Shown piece by piece: positions 38,515-48,805 of a stretch of 64,000 bases of DNA. Every line of letters starts with the position of its first letter. Within the stretch, counting starts at the first letter, position 1. The notes beneath the pieces were generated by a model. It had not been told where the DNA came from and made no database searches. It saw only the letters and a list, made by a program, of their open reading frames with translations. Location: NCBI GenBank assembly GCA_023053545.1, contig JAKZAN010000007.1, positions 7,440,001 through 7,504,000 on the forward strand, written 5' to 3'. Position numbers and translations under genes: made by a program. The stretch is from Lepidurus packardi (lineage: Eukaryota > Arthropoda > Branchiopoda > Notostraca > Triopsidae).

Positions 38515-40305
38515 GCTCTATTTTATAACTGCTATCTTCGAATTATTAAACTGAAAAGTTGAAAAAGTTGAAAGCTGGCTTCTCGGCCATTGCTGTAGGC
38601 TCAACAGCCGTGTTGCGCTGGTCAGCTAGGGCGGATGATTTTTTAAAAATAAATATTCTTAGCCCGATATACCAAATGAACATTTGCTACTGGAAGAAGA
38701 ATATCTGAGCTAGCTATGGGTATTTTTCCTATATTTATAAACGCTATCTTCGATTTGCAAAACGGAAAAGTTGAAACACTTGCAAGCTGGCTTTTCGGCC
38801 ATTGCAGTGGGCTCGACAGCCGTGTTGCGCTGGTCAGCTAGGGCGGATGATTTTTTAAAAATAAATATTCTTAGCCCGATATACCAAATGAACATTTGAT
38901 ACTGGAAGAAGAATATCTGACCTAGCTATGGGTATTTTTCCTATATTTATAAACGCTATCTTCGATTTGCAAAACGGAAAAGTTGAAACACTTGCAAGCT
39001 GGCTTTTCGGCCATTGCAGTGGGCTCGACAGCCGTGTTGCGCTGGTCAGCTAGGGCGGATGATTTTTTAAAAATAAATATTCTTAGCCCGATATACCAAA
39101 TGAACATTTGATACTGGAAGAAGAATATCTGACCTAGCTATGGGTATTTTTCCTATATTTATAAACGCTATCTTCGATTTGCAAAACGGAAAAGTTGAAA
39201 CACTTGCAAGCTGGCTTTTCGGCCATTGCAGTGGGCTCGACAGCCGTGTTGCGCTGGTCAGCTAGGGCGGATGATTTTTTAAAAATAAATATTCTTAGCC
39301 CGATATATACCGACTGAACATTTGCTACTGGAAGAAGAATATCTGAGCTAGCTATGGGTATTTTTCCTATATTTATAAACGCTATCTTCGATTTGCAAAA
39401 CGGAAAAGTTGAAACACTTGCAAGCTGGCTTTTCGGCCATTGCAGTGGGCTCGACAGCCGTGTTGCGCTGGTCAGCTAGGGCGGATGATTTTTTAAAAAT
39501 AAATATTCTTAGCCCGATATATACCGACTGAACATTTGCTACTGGAAGAAGAATATCTGAGCTAGCTATGGGTATTTTTCCTATATTTATAAACGCTATC
39601 TTCGATTTGCAAAACGGAAAAGTTGAAACACTTGCAAGCTGGCTTTTCGGCCATTGCAGTGGGCTCGACAGCCGTGTTGCGCTGGTCAGCTAGGGCGGAT
39701 GATTTTTTAAAAATAAATATTCTTAGCCCGATATACCAAATGAACATTTGATACTGGAAGAAGAATATCTGACCTAGCTATGGGTATTTTTCCTATATTT
39801 ATAAACGCTATCTTCGATTTGCAAAACGGAAAAGTTGAAACACTTGCAAGCTGGCTTTTCGGCCATTGCAGTGGGCTCGACAGCCGTGTTGCGCTGGTCA
39901 GCTAGGGCGGATGATTTTTTAAAAATAAATATTCTTAGCCCGATATACCAAATGAACATTTGATACTGGAAGAAGAATATCTGACCTAGCTATGGGTATT
40001 TTTCCTATATTTATAAACGCTATCTTCGATTTGCAAAACGGAAAAGTTGAAACACTTGCAAGCTGGCTTTTCGGCCATTGCAGTGGGCTCGACAGCCGTG
40101 TTGCGCTGGTCAGCTAGGGCGGATGATTCTTTAAAAATAAATATTCTTAGCCCGATATATACCGATTGAACATTTGATACTGGAAGAAGAATATCTGAGC
40201 TAGCTATGGGTATTTTTCCTATATTTATAAACGCTATCTTCGATTTGCAAAACGGAAAAGTTGAAACACTTGCAAGCTGGCTTTTCGGCCATTGCTTCTC
40301 GGCCA
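38515..40305. repeat. Tandem array, about 8.3 copies of a 212/214-bp unit
   Basis: Near-identical units carry GGCGGATGATT at about 38631, 38843, 39055, 39267, 39481, 39695, 39907 and 40119. The first, partial unit is the most diverged and the last is truncated. Linker variants give the order C A A B B A A B', where A has ATACCAAATG/GATACTGG/GACC and B has ATATACCGACTG/GCTACTGG/GAGC. So there is a higher-order period of about four units. Each A unit holds the same 61-codon minus-strand frame. Since 212 is not a multiple of three, the frame does not continue between units and is not taken as a gene. Confidence 0.93.
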
Positions 40306-40759
40306 TTTAGCCAATTATTTTTTTTTTCCTTCTCTGACTCGTTTCACGTGTGCATTGTGTATTTGTATAAAAATGTCTATGCGTTGCCTTTACTATTCGT
40401 TATTCACTTGCCAGCATTTTCGACAAATTCTAAGTTTCATTGCCTAATAATTAGTAAATTTACATGTTTTCTCTTATTTTTGGGTAATTTGCACTTGTTG
40501 TGGTATGTGATTGAATTCTAAAATCTAAGCATTAGGATTATGATCTAAGGATTTGAAATCTAAGGATTAGGAAAAGGTTTGGTGGGAGGTTGGTCGTCAC
40601 CCCATGGTACAGTTACAGTATAAGGAAACGAGAGTGATCGTTTTGAAAACCGTTGGATATCGTGGAAATAAGCCGTTTGCGCCTTGGGGATTCGTAATCT
40701 TGATCTGGACCTCAAGGCTTGACTGAATAGAAAGCCAGATATTTTTATATAATAGAAAG

Positions 40760-40797
40760 AATAGAAAGCCAGATATTTTTATATCTGGCTTTCTATT
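40760..40797. repeat. Perfect 17-bp palindrome, 4-base loop
   Basis: The left stem AATAGAAAGCCAGATAT and its exact complement are separated by TTTT. Another direct copy of the left stem sits 34 bases upstream (about 40726). It lies about 590 bases before the transposase-like start codon and may be a subterminal or regulatory structure of that element. Confidence 0.85.
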
Positions 40798-40798
40798 G

Positions 40799-41240
40799 AA
40801 AGGTAGTTTAATTTCACCCTGCTAAGCGAAGCTAAACTATTTTTGGTCCAATCCATTTGGTCAGTGCTTTTGCTTGAGACAACACCCTACGTGTGAACGT
40901 CACAACGAAGACAAAAAACCAAAAAAAAAAAAGACTGAAAACTTGTACAGAAACGGCAGCGAGCATTAGCTCACGCCTGAGCTTTTTTTTAATTTAATAT
41001 ATATAGTTTAATTTCACCCAGCTAAAATCATTTTTTTGTCCAATCCATGTGACCGAGCTTGACTTGAGTGACAACTGGCAACTGCACCCTACGCTACGCG
41101 TGAACATCGCCTCGTAGTACGTAGTCGTATAAGTACGCATGGCATCGTAGTACGTTACGTGTGATCGTCACAGACACAGTCAACGAATTCGAAGACGAAG
41201 CGAAGACAACCCAAAAAAACAACCAAATTGTGAGTCAAAC
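40799..41240 (+). promoter_or_regulatory. Duplicated leader region before the transposase-like gene
   Basis: Two related blocks, starting TAGTTTAATTTCACCC at about 40804 and 41007, share GTCCAATCCAT, a CACCCTACG stretch with CGTGAAC, and a GAAGACAA stretch followed by A-rich sequence. They end just upstream of the 951-codon frame. A TATAAG box is at about 41129. They are probably a duplicated promoter or 5' end of the mobile element (inference). Confidence 0.4.
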
Positions 41241-41382
41241 TCAACTCAATTTTATATTTCTAGTATTATCGTATCAAAATTAAGTTAAGATTGACTAATT
41301 GAAATTGATTTTTTCAATTATCATCAAAGTCAAATTCAAACTTAATTCTAATCCTATTTATTTTTTATTATCGCATTGCGGT

Positions 41383-44238
41383 ATGGCTTCAAGTTCAAGT
41401 TCAAGTTCTGATGTTAATGATGATGAGCGTATTGGTCCGTTCTGTGATGAAATAGGGATATTAAAGAGTCACTTGAGGACGTTAGATACTTGGACTTCCA
41501 TTGCCAGGCCGAAACCTGTTTTAAGTAATGGAGTCGTTCTGGAGCTTTATAATCTTTTTCTGGAGCAGGTTAAAACAAAGCATGCGACGCAGAAACATTT
41601 TTTTACTTGGATCGTGTCTATTTTTTCACTGGAAGGTAGTTCTAGAACTAGATTGAACGTTAGTGAAGAAAACTTGCCATTGACATTAGTTAGACATGCT
41701 AAAAAGCTGAAGATGGATTTATTCCGCTTGATGAAGATAAACAGCAGTTGTCTGGGAAAATTAGATAAAATCGAAACTTTCAAGAGGCAGCCATTACAAT
41801 TTTTTAACTGCACCACTAATACTAGTAGTACTAGTAGAAGTAGTTGTACACAACCACAAGCATCTGCAGGTAATGGTGGTAGTAGTAAGCTTTCACAGCC
41901 GGCTGTGCTAATTGAGGATAATTTTGCTCTGTCTGACTCTGATGCTGAGTCTTCTTCACAGAGAAGAAACGCGGTTTCTCAGCCTCAGGTTGTTAACCCC
42001 TCTTCCCATAGACAGATTCCAAAGCAGCCAATAAGTATAAATCACAATTGCTCTTACAGGCAAAAGTTTCGCAACTTGTATAAAAAAAATTTCGCTTTAT
42101 GCAAGCGCTTGCAGAACAATGATCGTGAAAAGCAAAAGGCCTGTCAGTTACACGCTGTTTTCAGAGGGAAGAATGCGGAACTCATAAAAGCTCACAAAAA
42201 AATCAGGGCTTTGGAGAGGAAATTACAGAATGAGAAAGATAATTTCAGACGGGATAAGGATAACAATCGTCAAAAACTTAAACGCAACGAAGATACCGTT
42301 AGGGATTTAAACGAAAAGTTAAGCGCTTCTTTTTCTTCGCCAAGTGCGCAGTTAGTCAAGGATTTGCTTTCCTTTGGGCCTACGAATAATCCAGAGTTAA
42401 ACGAAGAGCAATTAAACGTTGAGCTAGAACAAAACCGGCAGGTGAAGTTTCTAAACGAAGACGGCAGGACGTACAATGCCATGACTCATCGAGTATTCAT
42501 GGAACTACGTAGTTTAGGTATCGGGAGTGAGACGGCCGTAGAGTGCGTCGAAACTGTTGCGCGATGTCTAGGGTTGGAGCTAGATCAGCTGCCGGGGAAA
42601 ACGTTTGTCAAAGAAACGATTTACAAAGCTCGCGTTCTTTATATGCGTCAGCTGGCAGAAGTCATAATGAGTAAAGGCGATAATGCCACCTTGGCTTCGG
42701 ACGGCACCACCAAGTATGGCAAGTCTTATCAGACCTTTATTTTGTACTTTATGGATAAGCAGAAGTTGGTGTTGGGGCTAACCGAAATTGCTGACGGCAG
42801 CTCTGAAACTATTTTGAAAACATTAATCGACATTTTCACAGAAATAGCGAGTTATTCTTCGCACATTCCAAACTTTGTAGAGCATGTAGGGACTAGAATA
42901 GTTAATACTATGAGTGATCGTGCTCAGAATGAGAAAAAATTTAGTCGGTTGCTTGCTAACTGGAAGCTGCAATGTCACGCCAAGTTGGACCCAGGGTTTC
43001 AGGAATTGCCTATTGACGAGCAGAATAAATGCGCTCGAGTTAATGAATTTCACTGCGGTATACATACCCTTGTTGGTTTTTCGGATGCTGCCAACAAAGG
43101 TCTGGCTCAACTTGAAGCAAAGAAATTCCAGGGAACAACGCTAGGTTCGCAATTAGTGGCAAATTGTTCAAACACCGAAGGCGAATCAGCCGCAGTTCGT
43201 TTTATCCGCACTTTCTCGAAAATGGTGCACTCCAGAGGAGACGAGAAGAGCGGCAAAGCTGCCAAGTTTAAGCAGTTCTTGGCTGAAAAGCCCTTCCAAA
43301 TTCAGAACCTACCTTTAGCTAGATTTGTTGGTAACCGGTTCAACATTGTCTTCTACAATGCTGCTGGCCTATATTACTTGCTTAAGAAAGGTGCCGTGAC
43401 AGATTTTTTTAAAATGCTGAAGGACGCCAACGATACAAATGGCCTTACTGAAGCAGTTTGTGCCGATTCGCAAGCTCCACAGTTGCAGGCTGAGGTGAGA
43501 GCTTTAGGTCTTGTTTATTACGCGTTTACTCATCCCTTGGAGAAAGACATGAATCAGGCCAAGCATATAGCCTACATGTCCAAGACGTACTCGTCTTGGC
43601 GAAATCAGCTTGCCCAATGGGACGAAGACCCTCAGCTTTTGATTCAAGGTTTACAAAACGAGCAAGGTGACCCAATTTTAAAAGCTCTCGTGGATGATGA
43701 CGCACTACTCGATGCCTTGACGCTTGAAAGTCTCGAGGTAGTGATAGCTAGAATCCTTGCAAAGTTTGATACTTTATTGAAGGATCATTTGGAAGGGGGT
43801 AAGCATGCGGATATTTCTGCCGATGTACAGCTCATGACCCAGACCTCGTCTGTCCCAATCACGAATGTCGGTGTTGAGAGGGTATTTGGTCAGTTGGACT
43901 ACTGGCTCAAATCAAAGCCCAGTGCTCTAACTCAACTTCACGAAAACATAGTCTGTTATGCCGAAAACGGTACTGCGAAATGGTATAATCAGCAGCAGAA
44001 GGGAAGGCAGGCCGATTCGTTGGAGTTAGCCGTAAAGAGTCTGAGTGGTCAGAAGAGCGACCGTGATAAAAAAAATAAGGCTCTATTGCAGAAACGCCAA
44101 GAGAAACTTCAAGAGCGAATTGCACAGCATGCGAGTAAATCCCGACGTGGAGAAGCTAACAAAGACGAGTTAGCTCAGGCTATTGGCAAAATTGGTGGAC
44201 TGTGGACCACAGAAGCCATCCAAAAAGTACCTTTCTAA
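41383..44238 (+). CDS. Putative DDE-type transposase of an unassigned DNA transposon
   Basis: An intact, intronless frame of 951 codons from the ATG at 41383 (MASSSSS). Upstream in-frame codons to 41299 are hydrophobic filler with no better start. Seen: a Ser-rich N-terminus; a helical N-terminal region of about 130 residues; a Ser/Gln-rich linker; a coiled coil at about 240-340 (KKIRALERKLQNEKDNFRRD); then a conserved-looking core with LASDGTTKYGKSYQTFILYF, MSDRAQNEKKF, NEFHCGIHTLVGF, RFVGNRFNIVFYNAAGLYYL and ITNVGVERVFGQLDYWL. A basic helical tail follows. The Asp of ASDGTT, the Asp of MSDRAQ and the Glu of GVERVF are candidate D-D-E residues, with a long helical insert before the Glu as in hAT-like folds. 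It resembles uncharacterised roughly 900-aa proteins, often multicopy, in other invertebrates (recollection, not a search). I cannot name the superfamily. An intact frame in repeat-rich DNA implies recent activity or selection. Confidence 0.6.
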   Translation: MASSSSSSSDVNDDERIGPFCDEIGILKSHLRTLDTWTSIARPKPVLSNGVVLELYNLFLEQVKTKHATQKHFFTWIVSIFSLEGSSRTRLNVSEENLPLTLVRHAKKLKMDLFRLMKINSSCLGKLDKIETFKRQPLQFFNCTTNTSSTSRSSCTQPQASAGNGGSSKLSQPAVLIEDNFALSDSDAESSSQRRNAVSQPQVVNPSSHRQIPKQPISINHNCSYRQKFRNLYKKNFALCKRLQNNDREKQKACQLHAVFRGKNAELIKAHKKIRALERKLQNEKDNFRRDKDNNRQKLKRNEDTVRDLNEKLSASFSSPSAQLVKDLLSFGPTNNPELNEEQLNVELEQNRQVKFLNEDGRTYNAMTHRVFMELRSLGIGSETAVECVETVARCLGLELDQLPGKTFVKETIYKARVLYMRQLAEVIMSKGDNATLASDGTTKYGKSYQTFILYFMDKQKLVLGLTEIADGSSETILKTLIDIFTEIASYSSHIPNFVEHVGTRIVNTMSDRAQNEKKFSRLLANWKLQCHAKLDPGFQELPIDEQNKCARVNEFHCGIHTLVGFSDAANKGLAQLEAKKFQGTTLGSQLVANCSNTEGESAAVRFIRTFSKMVHSRGDEKSGKAAKFKQFLAEKPFQIQNLPLARFVGNRFNIVFYNAAGLYYLLKKGAVTDFFKMLKDANDTNGLTEAVCADSQAPQLQAEVRALGLVYYAFTHPLEKDMNQAKHIAYMSKTYSSWRNQLAQWDEDPQLLIQGLQNEQGDPILKALVDDDALLDALTLESLEVVIARILAKFDTLLKDHLEGGKHADISADVQLMTQTSSVPITNVGVERVFGQLDYWLKSKPSALTQLHENIVCYAENGTAKWYNQQQKGRQADSLELAVKSLSGQKSDRDKKNKALLQKRQEKLQERIAQHASKSRRGEANKDELAQAIGKIGGLWTTEAIQKVPF

Positions 44239-44256
44239 GAAAGGTACTTTTTGGAT
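44218..44256 (+). repeat. Perfect 19-bp hairpin containing the transposase stop codon
   Basis: The left arm ATCCAAAAAGTACCTTTCT, one A, then the exact complement. The TAA stop (44236-44238) lies at the turn, so the last six codons form one side of the stem. It could be an inner part of a terminal repeat, a transcript 3' structure or a protein-binding site. Confidence 0.9.
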
Positions 44257-44287
44257 ATATTCCACAAACACTGACTTTCCTATTTAC

Positions 44288-44935
44288 TTTCCCTCGCAAG
44301 AGCACTGCCCTGGACTCTAAAGATACGGCAAGATGGTATTGAACAGTTTCTACATACCGAGTTTCTACACATTGGCGAGACTTCCGTTACCGAATGGATT
44401 TCATTAGCTGGACTGGCTCCAGAAAGTAACAACAGCATTGTTTTACTTTCTGTGCAAAGGGAACAAAGCATTTTGTCTTTCGAAAGCCTGTGAAGAAAAG
44501 AAAACCAGAAGACAACTAGCGCAGAATGCCTCAACATTTGCAGCGCAAGTTGCAGGTTACCCTGGGAAAAATAGATTTTGCGGAAGGAATTAGACGCCCA
44601 AGAAGATGAAGGTATATTATTCAAAACCTTATTTATGCATTGGGAAAAGGCGGCTCGTGACATTCATCTACTTTTCCAGACGCCTTTGTCCCAAATGTCG
44701 ACAAACAGAATATGGTATTTCTCATGCCACAAACCGGTTCCCAAAATAGTCGACAAGTTTTTCCTCGAATGAGGGTGAATCCTTGGAGCGTTTCTCTGTT
44801 GTGCTTCAAGGAGACTTGAGATCCATTGCAACTGACTTGTGCGATGTGTGTTTTGCAGAAACTCATCTAGCTCGCTACGCAAAGAATAGAGCCATTTGGC
44901 ACCAACGTAAAACAGCATTAGGTACTTGCATTCTT
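44288..44935 (+). pseudogene. Decayed coding-like tract after the transposase
   Basis: Several stretches translate with protein-like composition (for example GETSVTEWISLAGLAPESNN and EDEGILFKTLFMHWEKAAR, and further on ESLERFSVVLQGDLRS and CFAETHLARYAKNRAIWHQ), but they are scattered over different frames with several breaks. The family is not recognised. It could be a second gene of the same mobile element or a captured host fragment. It is treated as a fossil. Confidence 0.4.
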
Positions 44936-45878
44936 CCTAATTAAGCCAACTGTTAAGTAGGACGTCAACCCGGAAAATTTCCGATAAGGCTTTTGGCATA
45001 GGTTTCATGCAAATTGGCCCTAAATGCTAAATACCAACTTTATTCTCGTAGGGGCGTTACATATTTTGGTGAGAAAATGGTGCGGTTAGCAACGGTTAAT
45101 GCTTTGATTTTTGCTATTCGTCGTTCACATTTTATTCCGGCTAATGTTTTCTACATGTGTTTTACAGCGCGTGAATCAAGTAAATTGCGAATACTCTAAG
45201 TAAATTCTAATAATCCAAAATCATTGAAATTACTAGATACAAACACACGCGACATTTAATGTGACAGCACCACAGTAAGCCGTTGTCCTGAACGACCTAT
45301 GCATTCTCGTGGGCAGTGTGCTCCAACTTCCCAGAAAAGCTGTGTTCCGTTCTGCTCCGGAACGCAGATGGAGCGATTTTTTCAGGAAATTGACCGTTCC
45401 TATTCCACGCCATCTAGTGGCCAGGCAATCCCTAGTATTTGGTCATCTAGTTGCCACAGTTGGAAACTTTTCTAACCTTTTCTACCCGAAGGCCTTTGGC
45501 AAAGTTTTTTTTAAATTGTTTTCCATAAAGTGATCTTAACTTATCGGTTCCGATCAAAGATCGATCCTTCATTTAGGACTGTAAGGATCATTTTAAAAAA
45601 TTTATATTTTATGTGTGGGCTTTTAATACAAATGACTTCAAGCTAACGTATGGCCTTGTAATTATTTTGAATGGTTTTGACTCGTAGACAGAAACTAAAT
45701 ACTGATTTTTTATTATATTTGAAATACATCAAAGAAATAAAATATAATAACGCAAACTTCCAGAGAATATAATGTATAGCTATAGGTGAAACGTCATATA
45801 TTTATAAATCGAGCAAAAAGATTGATGACTTCCCATCGACAGTGTATACAAGCTTAGTTCTATATCTATCTATATATA

Positions 45879-45896
45879 CCTAACCTAACCTAACCT
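45879..45896. repeat. Short interstitial telomere-like tract (CCTAA)3
   Basis: CCTAACCTAACCTAACCT equals 3.6 copies of the arthropod telomere repeat TTAGG on the minus strand, next to TATA/TATC-rich DNA. Confidence 0.7.
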
Positions 45897-45982
45897 GTAT
45901 ATACACTTCCTTTATATCGACGCAGCATACACCTTGGTTCATATGTTGCCTTTATAGATGTTTTTACAACGTATAAAAATAA

Positions 45983-46053
45983 GCCCATGACCGCGTGGAT
46001 AGCACGCACGACAGGGGACCCAAAGGTCTTCGGTTCGATTCCCGGTCGAGACA
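45983..46053 (+). other. tRNA-like sequence, probable SINE head
   Basis: An exact B-box GGTTCGATTCC at 46032-46042 and an A-box-like GCGTGGATAGC at about 45993-46003, spaced as in a tRNA, with a weak T-arm (CGG...CCCG). Cloverleaf pairing is poor and there is no clean acceptor stem, so a tRNA-derived SINE or tRNA pseudogene is more likely than a working tRNA. No SINE tail or target duplication could be defined. Confidence 0.5.
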
Positions 46054-46059
46054 ATTTAT

Positions 46060-48539
46060 TTCGTCGAAAACACGAAATATTAAATGGCTCTCTTTCCCTG
46101 TACCATATGCCTTCCCGGCAACGTTCCGATTCCCATATTCGAAATTGTGATGCTTCGGCATTACGAGCTCGAATATCGAGGATAGGAAACCGAGCAGGGG
46201 AGTTAGGAACAGGGAAAAGGGGCGAGGCTCTCCATTTTTCCCGATTTTTGAAGGGGACCCCCTTGATACAGCATTATTCCTTATGGAGAAAAGCCCTGAA
46301 AAAGCTTTTCCATCTCGAAAAGGAGCCACGCCCACTTTTTGGCCGAAGCCCCCAATAGGATTCGTCCATTTCAGAAACCACGCCTATTTTTCTAGCGGAT
46401 TTTTTAAAAATTCACGCAAAAATATTCACAATTTTCACTTTTATTGCAAAAATTACAAATAATACAAAAAAGACATTTCTGAAACTAGATTTTACGGGGA
46501 ACTTTTTGGTACACTTCTCATTTGCATAATATTAGAATCCAAGTTTTAGAGCTAAGAAAAGTCACAGAACAAAAATTCCAACAGATTTAGAAGGCAGCAC
46601 AAGAACAATGTTTCTGAAGGGATATATTTTACAAGAAAAACAAAAAAATTGGAAACAATTCTTCTGAAAACTTTTACAATAATACACAACGTCGAACCCA
46701 CAGGGTGCTTTGCAGATTTGGAAGACACAGCGCTAGAGCAATGTTTCTGGAAGGGGGCTAGGGCTAATAGCAACGCGACACAAGGACGACTCGAAAGAAG
46801 GCCGCCAGATTCTTACACAAGGCCGACGAGTCCATAATCTTGTAAGGGACCAAATTAAATTACGAAAATGACGAGCAAATTGATCCGATCCTGGACGCTG
46901 ATTTCGAATGGAGAATCACAATCATTTCCTGCTGGATCAAGTCTTCTGCCTAACAAAAGTTGTATCATGTACTGTTTGTCTTTCTTCCATTATAATTCAC
47001 CATTATTACATCCTTATTTATAAAAGAGTTAGGGGAAACGAGTTAGTCGGATCTCATACAAACGAGTCAAGTCTAAATCCTAAAACTGACGTTTTCTTTC
47101 GAACCTAAATGGCTTTCTGAACCCTTCCAAAAGCTTTCCTGTTGGCATAAAGTGAAACAATGAATTCAGCTTTAATATTTAGTATTTTAGCGCTTTTAAA
47201 AAAGAATGCGTACAGAGACTCAAATGAGAAGGAAAATTTCCTCAAAATAAAAGTTTGAGAATTTAATACCAATTTGGAGAAAACGAAAAGGTTGCCTCGA
47301 CTTCGTCTTGAAAACACCGAAAACATCTTGAAAACACCGCGGAATTGAAGAAAGTTCGCCAAGGGACCAGATTACAGGGATTACATCGTCCAACACAAAG
47401 CGCTACTCTTTCCAAACCCGAGTAGGGAAAATTAGCACCGAAAAGGCCATAAACTTAATGTAAGACCGTCAAAGGACCAAACCCACCAAGAAGTCTCACG
47501 TCCACTCGGAAGGAAATACGAAAATAAACGAGAAAAGCATCAATAGAATTGCAATGAACACGACACGTTCTCTTCCGGGCGCTTTCTCAGAAATGCTCAA
47601 GAAATGACCCAATGCGTCAAGTTTGACCGAAATAAAACACTTCTGGCCAAGAACTGTTTCATTCGTCCAAACCCAAAAGCTTCCCGTGGCTAGCATTAGC
47701 GAAGCTTTCTCTGCACAAACTCAAGAAACTACCATTTTAAAAAAAAAAAAAGTTTGAATTGCCCAACAAAGACGAACGCAGACGAAAGCAGAGAGTAATA
47801 CACGAAATGTACTTTTTGAAAAGACTGAAATGTATCCATTTTCGCCGGCTGGAGACGTAGCAAGTGTGGGAAAGACGGAGATTTTGCCCAAAGTCGACCA
47901 GGTGCAGGTTCTACTCCTCTTTTGCTTAGCTTTCCAATAACTCTTCCTAGACTTCGCCCTCCCTTTTCTCGCTGTCTCGTGAACGTCCTAGGAAAAAAGA
48001 ACAAGAATAAAAATTATAAAATAAGAATACAAACTGTAAAACTGAGCTATTTTAAACACTTTCAAAGCAATCTACCTTCTATGGCCATGTTAACCAACAT
48101 GTTCAAACATAAAATGTACTCTTCGATTAGGGAAAGAAATCAGAAAGCCACTTTGGAAAAATTCAAACAAGTTCTTACCTCGACTGAGCGAACACGTGGA
48201 TCCCCCCCAAAACAGCAACCATCTTAAAAACACGGCAAAAATAACAGCCGGAGCTAAGGGACCCAAACGGAGTGAAAGCCTGTAAACGAGGTGGAAGTTA
48301 GTTACTAACAATGTTAACAATATTTAAATTCAGTAGAAAATGATGTACTCAGCCAGAAATGTCCACAGACGAAACTTTTCCCCCTTGCCTGGCGGCGTCT
48401 TCGCGTTCTTCAGTCGAGGCTTCCACCACCCGTTTGACCCCTGACCTCGGAAGTTTTCGCTGTTTTTGCCATTTAACATCTACTGTATGGCACAGGGAAG
48501 ACTTTTCTGTCCCTCAGGAAGTTAAAGTATTGCAGTAAA
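46060..48539. other. Spacer inside the right arm, no gene recognised
   Basis: AT-rich DNA with only short frames of non-protein-like composition. A diverged direct repeat (CAGATTTAGAAGGCAGCAC... and CAGATTTGGAAGACACAGC..., each followed by CAATGTTTCTG) occurs at about 46578 and 46733. Nothing else was identified. Confidence 0.5.
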
Positions 48540-48797
48540 AGACCTAACCGACCACAACACTTTTGAACTCCTGGCATACCTTTTTTTCTGGTTCTCCTGG
48601 CGGCTCCCACATAAGATGAAATAATAGCTGTCTCCACGCATACTCAGTTTAGCAGACAAAAAAGTTGCGGTTCTCTTTTTCTTCTCCAAAAGGATGGCAA
48701 AATGCACGGGGATAAAGTTGGCTGAGTGGAACGGGAGAAGGGAAAGGACCACACACTTAACACGTTGTAACAATATAAATGTTTGTGAAATTTGTCA

Positions 48798-48805
48798 CCA
48801 CGTAA
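48798..48805. repeat. Target site duplication of the hAT element (left copy)
   Basis: CCACGTAA. An identical copy lies at 50827-50834. Confidence 0.9.

Noticed and set aside
38515-40305. Regular repeats resembling a CRISPR array
   Set aside because: Units are 212-214 bp, directly adjacent, with no unique spacers and no cas genes. It is a eukaryotic tandem satellite.
38710-40306. Repeated 61-codon minus-strand frames (MFIWYIGLRIFIF...) as a gene family
   Set aside because: They are copies of one chance frame carried by each satellite unit. There are no splice or start signals, and the frame does not continue between units.
45964-46358. Overlapping 123-codon frames on both strands
   Set aside because: Both cover the tRNA-like repeat and have no protein-like features.
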